Positions 51,138-58,407 of a DNA stretch of 64,000 nt are shown here, piece by piece. Location of the stretch: contig NZ_CP036282.1 in assembly GCF_006974105.1 (NCBI RefSeq), positions 1,054,001 through 1,118,000 on the forward strand, given 5' to 3'. The notes beneath the pieces were generated by a model. The model had not been told where the DNA came from. It ran no database searches and was given only the letters and a program-made list of their open reading frames with translations. The stretch's first letter is position 1. Each line of letters opens with the position of its first letter. The stretch comes from Rhodoferax aquaticus. Its GTDB lineage: Bacteria; Pseudomonadota; Gammaproteobacteria; Burkholderiales; Burkholderiaceae_C. Made by a program: the position numbers and the translations under genes.

Positions 51138-51734
51138 ATGGACGCACACAAAGATGAAATTGCTAACTTAGCCGCCCGCATGGTGGTTGAAGAAGGTTTG
51201 GAATATGGTCCAGCCAAGCGTCGTGCGCTGAAGCAGTTGGGTTTGTCAGCGCGTGCAGCATTACCAGACAATGATTTGGTAGAGGCTGCCGTGCAAGACT
51301 ACATTGCCCTTTTTTGTGCCGAAGCCCAGGCCCAAGAGTTGGCCGCATTGCGCGCCATTGCCTTGCAATGGATGGAGCGCTTGGAGCGATTTCGGCCCCA
51401 TCTCAGCGGTGCGGTATGGCATGGCACTGCTACGCAACGCAACGATATCTACATCCAACTGTTTTGCGATGACCCAAAATCTGCCGAGATTGGCCTGATT
51501 GATATGGGTGTGCGTTTTGAAACCCATGCGACGACGGGGTTCAATGGTGAAACTGTGGATGCACTCAGTGTCAACGTTCGTAGCCCAGTTTTGGGGACCT
51601 TTATTGGGGTGCATTTGTTGATCTTCGACTACGACGACTTGCGTGGAGCCATGAAGCCGGACGCAAGAGGTCGCCGACCGCGTGGTGATACCACTGCGGT
51701 TCGTACTTTAGTGGTGGCCCAGCCTGAAAGTTAA
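51138..51734 (+). CDS. Conserved hypothetical, nucleotidyltransferase-like pattern
   Basis: About 198 residues from the ATG at 51138 (MDAHKDEIANL); a GTG five codons upstream is possible because AGGAG is only one base from the ATG. The N-terminal half is helical (LAARMVVEEGLEYGPAKRRALKQLGL). The middle reads HLSGAVWHGTATQRNDIYIQLFCDD, which loosely resembles a nucleotidyltransferase G...(D/N)DIxxx core, and a late VLGTFIGVHLLIFDYDDLRGA. I cannot assign a function. The gene ends 10 bases before the TlpA-like gene and is co-transcribed with it. Confidence 0.65.
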   Translation: MDAHKDEIANLAARMVVEEGLEYGPAKRRALKQLGLSARAALPDNDLVEAAVQDYIALFCAEAQAQELAALRAIALQWMERLERFRPHLSGAVWHGTATQRNDIYIQLFCDDPKSAEIGLIDMGVRFETHATTGFNGETVDALSVNVRSPVLGTFIGVHLLIFDYDDLRGAMKPDARGRRPRGDTTAVRTLVVAQPES

Positions 51735-51744
51735 GATTTTTTCT

Positions 51745-52320
51745 ATGAATGAACCAGATGATTCCTCTGACGGCTTGGCTGAGGCTGTGCCATCCAAGCA
51801 CCGGCGCAACTTGCTTTTGGCTGCGGCCGGCGTTGCGGCTGCATCTGGCGCGACCCTTGCTTGGTGGCATGGGCATGGCGCCATGAACAGCGCAAACCTT
51901 GATCCTTTAGAAGCACTTTGGACATTGAAGTGGGAAACCCCTGCAGGTCGCCAGTTACAGATGTTGTCCTTCAAAGGCAGGCCGTTGCTGCTTAATTTTT
52001 GGGCGACATGGTGCCCGCCTTGTGTGGAGGAGTTGCCTCTCTTGAATAGTTTTTTTGGGAAAAACAAAGAAAATGGGTGGCAGGTGCTTGGTCTGGCGGT
52101 GGACAAACTCGCACCAGTGCAAGCGTTTTTGCAGAAAATGCCGGTGGAATTCCCAGTCGCCATGGCTGGGTTAGCAGGGGCTGATCTGGGGCGTAAGTTG
52201 GGGAACATGACGGGCGGCCTGCCGTTTACTGTAGTGTTGGGTAAGGATGGTCTTGTTGCACATCGTAAAATGGGACGAATCAGTGTGGAAGACTTGGTCC
52301 TTTGGGCATCTATAAAATAG
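51745..52320 (+). CDS. TlpA-like periplasmic thioredoxin
   Basis: A 191-residue TlpA/ResA-type thiol-disulfide reductase. The N-terminus has a basic stretch then a hydrophobic signal/anchor (RRNLLLAAAGVAAASGATLAWW). LLLNFWATWCPPCVEELPLL contains the WCPPC active site near residue 95; KLGNMTGGLPFTVVLGKDG includes the cis-Pro region. It likely reduces disulfides in the periplasm, for example for cytochrome maturation. The aroQ gene that often stands between such genes and accB is absent here. Confidence 0.88.
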   Translation: MNEPDDSSDGLAEAVPSKHRRNLLLAAAGVAAASGATLAWWHGHGAMNSANLDPLEALWTLKWETPAGRQLQMLSFKGRPLLLNFWATWCPPCVEELPLLNSFFGKNKENGWQVLGLAVDKLAPVQAFLQKMPVEFPVAMAGLAGADLGRKLGNMTGGLPFTVVLGKDGLVAHRKMGRISVEDLVLWASIK

Positions 52321-52489
52321 CAGCTCTCAGCTAGTTTTTCGACTGTGCAGCCTAGGATTAACCCTAGAAGTTGCCAGATGCTTGCTGGTAAATCTTGTGC
52401 ATTGACCTCAAATAATTGCACTTATCGCGTTTTCGCTGAATTTATGCTGTAAATTCGCCGCTTCACAAATGACGGTAGTTGGAGGTCTC

Positions 52490-52951
52490 ATGGATTTACG
52501 AAAACTTAAAACACTGATCGACTTGGTGTCTGATTCCAATGTGTCTGAATTGGAAATTACAGAGGCGGAAGGAAAGGTTCGCATTGTTAAAGGTGGCGGT
52601 GCGGTTATGCAAGGTTACGCGCAGCAACCCGTGTACGCTCAGATGCCGCAACAGCCAACGGCAGCCCCTGCACCTATCGCTGCGGCAAGCGTGGTTGCTG
52701 CGCCTGAAGTCGTCAGTGGCCACACCGTCAAATCACCTATGGTGGGTACGTTTTACCGTTCTTCGTCGCCCGGCGCTAAAGCATTCGTTGAAATAGGTGA
52801 CTCTATTAAGGAGGGTGACACCATCTGCATTATTGAGGCGATGAAGATCCTCAACGAGATTGAAGCAGACAAGTCGGGGACGGTGACCAAGATTCTGTGT
52901 GAGAACGGTTTGGCGGTGGAGTACGGCCAACCTTTGTTCATCATCGAGTAA
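52490..52951 (+). CDS. accB: Biotin carboxyl carrier protein
   Basis: 153 residues from the ATG at 52490, which has a strong Shine-Dalgarno (GGAGGT, 52481-52486). The N-terminus [23 protein letters not shown] is typical, followed by an Ala/Pro/Gln-rich linker. The C-terminal biotinyl domain has [19 protein letters not shown] and [17 protein letters not shown] with the biotinylated Lys in EAMK. It carries CO2 between the biotin carboxylase and carboxyltransferase of acetyl-CoA carboxylase. Confidence 0.96.
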   Translation: MDLRKLKTLIDLVSDSNVSELEITEAEGKVRIVKGGGAVMQGYAQQPVYAQMPQQPTAAPAPIAAASVVAAPEVVSGHTVKSPMVGTFYRSSSPGAKAFVEIGDSIKEGDTICIIEAMKILNEIEADKSGTVTKILCENGLAVEYGQPLFIIE

Positions 52952-52968
52952 TCTTTCGACACACGCAC

Positions 52969-54318
52969 ATGTTTAAAAAAATTCTGGTTGCCAACCGTGG
53001 CGAAATCGCACTGCGAATCCAGCGTGCTTGTCGAGAGCTTGGGATCAAGGCAGTAATGGTCTACTCCGAAGCCGACCGGGAAGCCAAGTACGTTAAATTA
53101 GCGGAAGAAGCCGTTTGTATTGGTCCCGCCGCCTCTGGTCTGAGTTACCTCAACATGCCTGCCATCATCTCTGCTGCAGAGGTGACAGATGCTGAAGCGA
53201 TTCACCCTGGCTATGGTTTTTTGAGTGAGAACGCAGATTTCGCGGAGCGCGTGGAGAAAAGCGGGTTCCAGTTTATTGGCCCAACGCCTGAGTCAATCCG
53301 CATCATGGGTGACAAGGTGTCCGCCAAGCAAGCGATGATTCGCGCAGGCGTTCCATGCGTGCCTGGTTCGGAGGGTGAGTTGCCGGATGACCCGGTTCAG
53401 ATTCGCCGTATTGCGAAGACCATTGGCTACCCCGTCATCATCAAGGCCGCGGGCGGTGGCGGTGGTCGCGGTATGCGCGTGGTGCACACAGAAGCCGCAT
53501 TGGTGAATGCCGTGACCATGACAAAGGCTGAGGCGGGCGCTGCATTTGGCAACCCTGCGGTGTATATGGAGAAGTTCCTTCAGAATCCACGCCATATTGA
53601 GATTCAAGTGCTTGCTGATAAGCACAAGAATGCCGTGTATTTGGGCGAGCGCGACTGTTCTATGCAACGCCGGCATCAAAAGATTTTGGAAGAAGCACCT
53701 GCGCCCGGCATCAATCGCAAGCTCATTGAGCGTGTTGGTGAGCGTTGTGTGGCAGCATGCAAAAAAATTGGTTACCGCGGTGCTGGAACTTTTGAATTCT
53801 TGTACGAAGACGGTGAGTTCTATTTCATTGAAATGAACACCCGCGTCCAAGTGGAGCATCCTGTCACGGAAATGGTGACCGGCATTGACATCGTCAAAAC
53901 GCAAATCATGGTGGCAGCTGGCGAAAAGCTGCCCTTTACCCAGCGTCAAGTGGAAGTGCGTGGACACGCCATTGAATGCCGTGTGAATGCAGAAGATCCG
54001 TACAAATTCACGCCCTCACCAGGCCGGATCACAATGTGGCATGCCCCCGGGGGGCCAGGCGTTCGTGTGGACTCGCATGTGTACACCAATTACTTTGTTC
54101 CCCCAAACTATGACTCGATGGTTGGAAAAATCATTGTCCATGGCGATGACCGTGAGCAAGCTATGGCCCGTATGCGGACTGCGCTGGCGGAAACCGTGGT
54201 CGAAGGAATTAACACCAATATTCCATTGCATAGGGAATTGTTGGTTGATGCTAAGTTTATGGATGGCGGCACCAATATCCATTACCTAGAGCAATGGCTA
54301 GAGCAGCACAAGCGCTAG
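52969..54318 (+). CDS. accC: Biotin carboxylase of acetyl-CoA carboxylase
   Basis: A 449-residue ATP-grasp enzyme that carboxylates the biotin of AccB. It shows [18 protein letters not shown] at the N-terminus, [14 protein letters not shown] (ATP-binding loop), [45 protein letters not shown] (catalytic and signature region) and [14 protein letters not shown]. Length is as expected (about 447). It follows accB by 17 bases, and its end is only 5 bases before prmA. Confidence 0.97.
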   Translation: MFKKILVANRGEIALRIQRACRELGIKAVMVYSEADREAKYVKLAEEAVCIGPAASGLSYLNMPAIISAAEVTDAEAIHPGYGFLSENADFAERVEKSGFQFIGPTPESIRIMGDKVSAKQAMIRAGVPCVPGSEGELPDDPVQIRRIAKTIGYPVIIKAAGGGGGRGMRVVHTEAALVNAVTMTKAEAGAAFGNPAVYMEKFLQNPRHIEIQVLADKHKNAVYLGERDCSMQRRHQKILEEAPAPGINRKLIERVGERCVAACKKIGYRGAGTFEFLYEDGEFYFIEMNTRVQVEHPVTEMVTGIDIVKTQIMVAAGEKLPFTQRQVEVRGHAIECRVNAEDPYKFTPSPGRITMWHAPGGPGVRVDSHVYTNYFVPPNYDSMVGKIIVHGDDREQAMARMRTALAETVVEGINTNIPLHRELLVDAKFMDGGTNIHYLEQWLEQHKR

Positions 54319-54323
54319 AGGCA

Positions 54324-55208
54324 ATGCCCATGTATGAACTAAGTTTGATGTGTCCTGAGGACGGGGTGGAGACCTTAAGCGATGCTTTTGATGCTCTGGA
54401 CGCACTTAGTGTCAGCGTTGAGGATGCGGATGCGCAAACGGACGCAGAACAAGCGTTGTTTGGCGAGCCTGGCATGCCACCGCCCAAGGAAGGTTGGCAG
54501 CGTTCGCGCATAACAGCATTGTTCGCGGAAAAAGGTCTTGCAGAGCAAGCACTCGTCTTGTTGCAAGCGCAAGATTTTTTTGCCAACTGTAGCGTTCTCG
54601 GTATCAGTGAATTGGCGGAGCAAGATTGGGTGCGCTTGACCCAATCGCAGTTTGCACCTGTCGAGATAACGCCCAGTTTTTGGATAGTACCCACTTGGCA
54701 CGAACCGCCGACTAAAGCGGAGCAGGTGATTCGCTTAGATCCGGGACTGGCATTTGGTACGGGCACCCATCCCACTACACGGATGTGCTTACGTTGGGTT
54801 GCCGCGCACCCCAATCCTACGCGCGTTCTGGACTACGGCTGTGGCTCTGGAATCTTGGCCATAGCGGCTGCCAAGTTTGGGGCCCAAGACGTAGTGGGCG
54901 TGGATATTGACACTGCTGCTGTGCAGTCCACAGTGGACAATGCGCGTGCCAATGATGTGGTGCTTAGTGCAGGCTTGCCTGACCTTGTGGCAGGCCAATA
55001 CAAGGTTGTCTTGGCCAACATTCTCGCGACCCCCTTGAAGGTGCTGGCTCCGTTGTTGTGCAGTTATGTACAAAGCGGAGGGCACTTGGTAATGGCCGGT
55101 ATTTTGGAGCGCCAAGAGCAAGAGTTGGTGCAGGCCTATGCGCCCTATTGCAATCTGACCGTGGCAGATCGAGAAGACGGCTGGATTCTCATGACAGCCA
55201 TACTTTGA
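54324..55208 (+). CDS. prmA: Ribosomal protein L11 methyltransferase
   Basis: About 294 residues from the ATG at 54324 (MPMYELSLMCP); the ATG two codons later is possible. It trimethylates ribosomal protein L11. The N-terminal substrate-binding domain is followed by DPGLAFGTGTHPTTRMCLRW (a PrmA hallmark), DYGCGSGILAIAAAKFGAQDVVGVDID (SAM motif I) and VLANILATPLKVLAPLLCSYV. It follows accC almost without gap, as in many Proteobacteria. Confidence 0.95.
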   Translation: MPMYELSLMCPEDGVETLSDAFDALDALSVSVEDADAQTDAEQALFGEPGMPPPKEGWQRSRITALFAEKGLAEQALVLLQAQDFFANCSVLGISELAEQDWVRLTQSQFAPVEITPSFWIVPTWHEPPTKAEQVIRLDPGLAFGTGTHPTTRMCLRWVAAHPNPTRVLDYGCGSGILAIAAAKFGAQDVVGVDIDTAAVQSTVDNARANDVVLSAGLPDLVAGQYKVVLANILATPLKVLAPLLCSYVQSGGHLVMAGILERQEQELVQAYAPYCNLTVADREDGWILMTAIL

Positions 55209-55241
55209 GCGGCGGTTGTACCTATTAGCGATGCGCTCCAA

Positions 55242-56327
55242 ATGAGTTTTGTAACTCGTTGCCCAGCCTGTAGCACCATGTTCAAGGTGGTGCCTGATCA
55301 ATTGCGAGTCTCGGATGGTTGGGTACGTTGTGGTCAGTGTGATGAGGTATTCGATGCCAACATCCACCTGCAGGGACAAGAGGCTGTTTATCGCGATGGG
55401 TATGAGTCCACGAGGTTTTCTGATGACGAATCTCAGGGGGATACGTCGCTATTGGTGGACGATCCCATCGAGGCAACAACAGCGATAGTGGGACTTGATT
55501 TTCCAACGAGGCCCTACGTGCAAAATGCCCGAACAGGGCCTTCCGCCGTGGGAAAAAGCCTGCGACCAGATGCGCCAGGAGCGCAACGGGATCCAATCCT
55601 TGACCATGAGCCCCATCAGTCTTTGGTGCCTGAAGGGGCTTCTGCCTTTGAACGTGTTATCACTCAAGAGCCGCGATGGGACCCAATGCCGACCGACTTA
55701 TCGCGTGGTCCTGCGGACGAGGTAAGGGCCCCCGGGTTTCCGTCAATAGCACTGCCTAAGTTTGAATTGAACACGGGTGACGCTTCTGATGCGCAGCCAG
55801 AGCGAGCGACGTTCATGCGTTCGCAGTCCGAGCCGTCGACCAAGCGTAGCTTGGCTATTCGTACCGTCTCTTCGTTAGTTGCACTGGCATTTTTTGCCCT
55901 CTTGCTGGGGCAGGTATCCGTACACGACCGAGATCGACTGGCTGCCAAAGCGCCAGCGTTTAAGCCCTTGTTACAAGCAATTTGTGAGCTCGCGGCCTGT
56001 CAGCTGGGATTGCCTCGTGAGATTGAGTCGGTTGTTATTGACAGCTCTTCGTTTGTGAAGATCAAAGCGGAGGTCTATAAACTGAATGTGACGCTGAAGA
56101 ACACGGCGAGCACGGAGTTGGCAATGCCCTCTTTGGAGTTGACCTTGACGGACTCGCAAGACCAGACCATCGTGCGCAGGGTAATTGCAGCCACTGAGAT
56201 TGACGTGCTCAAAAACAGTGCATTGGCGACAGGTTCGGATCTATCTGTCTCGGTACCCGTGAGCGTAAAGTTACCTAGCAACTCTGAACGAGTTTCTGGC
56301 TATCGACTGTTGGCGTTCTATCCTTAG
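55242..56327 (+). CDS. Zinc-ribbon and DUF3426 membrane protein
   Basis: A 361-residue protein. Residues about 4-40 form an MJ0042-type zinc finger (TRCPACSTMFKVVPDQLR ... VRCGQCDEVFDA). A long hydrophilic linker follows, then one membrane segment near residues 205-225 (SLVALAFFALLLGQVSV) and a DUF3426 extracytoplasmic domain (CELAACQLGLPREIESVVIDSS; ELAMPSLELTLTDSQDQTIVRRVI). The finger is in the cytoplasm and the DUF3426 part in the periplasm. Function unknown. It follows prmA by 33 bases, a conserved neighbour in Burkholderiales. Confidence 0.85.
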   Translation: MSFVTRCPACSTMFKVVPDQLRVSDGWVRCGQCDEVFDANIHLQGQEAVYRDGYESTRFSDDESQGDTSLLVDDPIEATTAIVGLDFPTRPYVQNARTGPSAVGKSLRPDAPGAQRDPILDHEPHQSLVPEGASAFERVITQEPRWDPMPTDLSRGPADEVRAPGFPSIALPKFELNTGDASDAQPERATFMRSQSEPSTKRSLAIRTVSSLVALAFFALLLGQVSVHDRDRLAAKAPAFKPLLQAICELAACQLGLPREIESVVIDSSSFVKIKAEVYKLNVTLKNTASTELAMPSLELTLTDSQDQTIVRRVIAATEIDVLKNSALATGSDLSVSVPVSVKLPSNSERVSGYRLLAFYP

Positions 56328-56348
56328 ACCATCTTGGTTCACAAGAAA

Positions 56349-56377
56349 AAAGCCCGAAACCTTTCGGTTCGGGCTTT
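56349..56377 (-). terminator. Intrinsic terminator for H1-like gene
   Basis: Ten-pair stem AAAGCCCGAA/TTCGGGCTTT. The A-run on the plus strand gives six T residues after the stem on the minus strand, so it mainly ends the H1-like transcript; the plus-side T-run is short. Confidence 0.85.
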
Positions 56378-56399
56378 GCGCCAACTATCCGATGTGCCT

Positions 56400-56942
56400 T
56401 TAAGGCTTGCTGGAAGTAGGAAACGGCCAAGCAGCTTGCGGGTTGAGGGTCGTCTGCGCTGAGGGTGCCGCAGGGGCCTTTTTTGCGATAGCCTTCTTAG
56501 CTGGTGCAGCCTTCTTAGCTGGTGCAGCCTTCTTAGCTGGTGCAGCCTTCTTAGCTGGTGCAGCCTTCTTAGCCGGTGCAGCCTTCTTAGCCGGTGCAGC
56601 CTTCTTAGCCGGTGCAGCCTTCTTAGCCGGTGCAGCCTTCTTAGCTGGTGCAGCCTTCTTAGCTGGTGCAGCCTTCTTAGCTGGTGCAGCCTTCTTAGCT
56701 GGTGCAGCCTTCTTAGCTGGTGCAGCCTTCTTAGCTGGTGCAGCCTTCTTAGCCGGTGCAGCAGCCTTCTTAGCCGGTGCAGCAGCCTTCTTAGCCGGTG
56801 CAGCCTTCTTAGCTGGTGCAGCCTTCTTAGCTGGCGCAGCCTTCTTAGCTGGCGCAGCCTTTTTAGCTGGCGCAGCAGCTACTGGTGCAGCTTTTTTCGC
56901 GGGAGCAGCCTTTTTTGCGGCTGATTTTTTTGCAGTTGCCAT
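56400..56942 (-). CDS. Histone H1-like Lys/Ala/Pro repeat protein
   Basis: 180 residues from the ATG at 56942 (MATAKKSAAKK), preceded by AAGGAG. The body is about twenty-one near-identical KKAAPA hexapeptides, followed by a short tail (KAIAKKAPAAPSAQTT ... PTSSKP). Such AlgP/HctB/PhaF-like proteins bind DNA or polyanions through repeated lysines. The repeat is built from an 18-bp DNA unit and would vary in copy number without frameshift. It lies between nrdB and the DUF3426 gene, the usual place in related genomes. Confidence 0.9.
   Translation of the reverse strand: MATAKKSAAKKAAPAKKAAPVAAAPAKKAAPAKKAAPAKKAAPAKKAAPAKKAAAPAKKAAAPAKKAAPAKKAAPAKKAAPAKKAAPAKKAAPAKKAAPAKKAAPAKKAAPAKKAAPAKKAAPAKKAAPAKKAAPAKKAAPAKKAAPAKKAIAKKAPAAPSAQTTLNPQAAWPFPTSSKP
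56493..56880 (-). repeat. 18-bp tandem repeat coding for KKAAPA units
   Basis: About 21 units of an 18-bp sequence (plus strand CTTCTTAGCTGGTGCAGC). A silent T/C difference in the GCT/GCC position gives a block pattern along the plus strand of four T, four C, six T, three C and then four T units. Two units carry an extra GCA codon. The blocks suggest spread by unequal exchange. Confidence 0.92.
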
Positions 56943-57111
56943 TATTTTCTCCTTGATCAATCAACAAAGAGCACTTCTTGCATCGTTGCGTGCAGGAAGC
57001 GATTCATGGTGCTGGGCAGGTACCCAGCACCATGAACTCGGTGACACGCTTGATCTAACCCCACTTTGGGTGGATAGGGTGGGCGTGAAATTCTCAACAT
57101 CATGTGGTGTG

Positions 57112-58287
57112 TCAGTCCCAAGACAGGGCGCCGCCTGACTGGTATTCGATGACGCGTGTTTCGAAAAAATTGCGTTCCTTCTTAAGGTCAATCATTTCGC
57201 TCATCCATGGGAACGGATTCTCTTCATTGGGGAAGAGCGCTTCAAGGCCGATTTGTGTCGCGCGACGATTCGCGATGTAACGCAAATAGCCTTTGAACAT
57301 GGACGCATTCATGCCTAGAACACCACGCGGCATAGTGTCTTCTGCATAGCGGTACTCGAGTTCGACAGCAGTTTCAAACAACGCTTTGATCTCAGCTTTG
57401 AATTCAGCGGTCCACAACTGGGGATTTTCAAGTTTCAGCTGATTGATCAGGTCAATGCCGAAATTGCAGTGCATAGACTCGTCCCTCAGGATGTACTGGT
57501 ACTGTTCTGCGGCACCCGTCATCTTGTTTTGACGTCCCAAAGCCAAGATCTGTGTAAAGCCCACGTAGAAGAACAGGCCTTCCATCAAGCAGGCAAAAAC
57601 GATCAAGGACTTCAGCAGTGTCTGATCGTCTTTGAGCGTTCCTGTGTGGAAGTTCGGGTCCATGATCGCCTCAATAAAAGGGATCAAAAACTGGTCTTTG
57701 TCACGGATCGATTTGATCTCGTTATAAGCGCTAAAAATCTCACCCTCGTCCAAGCCCAGCGATTCCACTATGTACTGATAGGCATGGGTATGAATAGCTT
57801 CTTCAAATGCTTGCCGCAACAAAAACTGACGGCACTCAGGCGCCGTAATGTGTCGGTACGTGCCAAGGACAATATTGTTGGCGGCCAAGGAGTCCGCGGT
57901 AACAAAAAAACCAAGATTGCGTTTGATGATGCGTCGCTCATCATCGGTTAATCCATTGGGATCCTTCCAAAGTGCGATGTCTCGGGTCATGTTGACCTCT
58001 TGCGGCATCCAATGGTTCGCACACGAAGCCAGATACTTTTCCCAAGCCCACTTGTATTTGAATGGCACGAGTTGGTTGACGTCAGTCTTGCCGTTGATGA
58101 TGCGCTTGTCCGCAGCGCGTACACGCTGGGCGCTTTGCTGCGCGACCGCAAGCCCTAGCGCAGTCGCGCTGATCACGTCGTCTTTGCGCACAGCAGCACT
58201 GCTATCTGTAGAGGGCAATGGTGCAGGGTTCATGGGTGCGAAACTCGGTGGCACGGAGGGCTTAATTTCTTCTTCCCAGGTCAACAT
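57112..58287 (-). CDS. nrdB: Ribonucleotide reductase class Ia, beta subunit
   Basis: About 391 residues from the ATG at 58287 (MLTWEEE); an upstream TTG is open. It houses the diiron-tyrosyl radical site: [40 protein letters not shown] supplies Glu and His ligands, and [17 protein letters not shown] the second pair. It forms the active enzyme with NrdA, encoded 120 bases upstream on the same strand. The N-terminal extension (about 50 residues with Pro/Ser) is normal for this group. Confidence 0.95.
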   Translation of the reverse strand: MLTWEEEIKPSVPPSFAPMNPAPLPSTDSSAAVRKDDVISATALGLAVAQQSAQRVRAADKRIINGKTDVNQLVPFKYKWAWEKYLASCANHWMPQEVNMTRDIALWKDPNGLTDDERRIIKRNLGFFVTADSLAANNIVLGTYRHITAPECRQFLLRQAFEEAIHTHAYQYIVESLGLDEGEIFSAYNEIKSIRDKDQFLIPFIEAIMDPNFHTGTLKDDQTLLKSLIVFACLMEGLFFYVGFTQILALGRQNKMTGAAEQYQYILRDESMHCNFGIDLINQLKLENPQLWTAEFKAEIKALFETAVELEYRYAEDTMPRGVLGMNASMFKGYLRYIANRRATQIGLEALFPNEENPFPWMSEMIDLKKERNFFETRVIEYQSGGALSWD

Positions 58288-58407
58288 ATGTATTTCCAAT
58301 CAGCGGATTATGAGAGCAGCGAATTGAATTGAAAAGCAATCACGCTGCTGTCTAAAAAATGTGTTGCTCAACAGCATCGGGAAGCCATCGGTTGGCTTCC
58401 CTTAGGC

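Noticed and set aside
56493..56880. Regular repeats that could suggest a CRISPR array
   Set aside because: The 18-bp units are contiguous with no unique spacers and code for KKAAPA repeats.
56407..57138. 243-codon ORF on the plus strand with AGAAFL repeats
   Set aside because: It is the complement of the 18-bp array of the H1-like gene; the repeat has no stop in this frame either. The minus-strand reading has a good start, Shine-Dalgarno and the known family composition.
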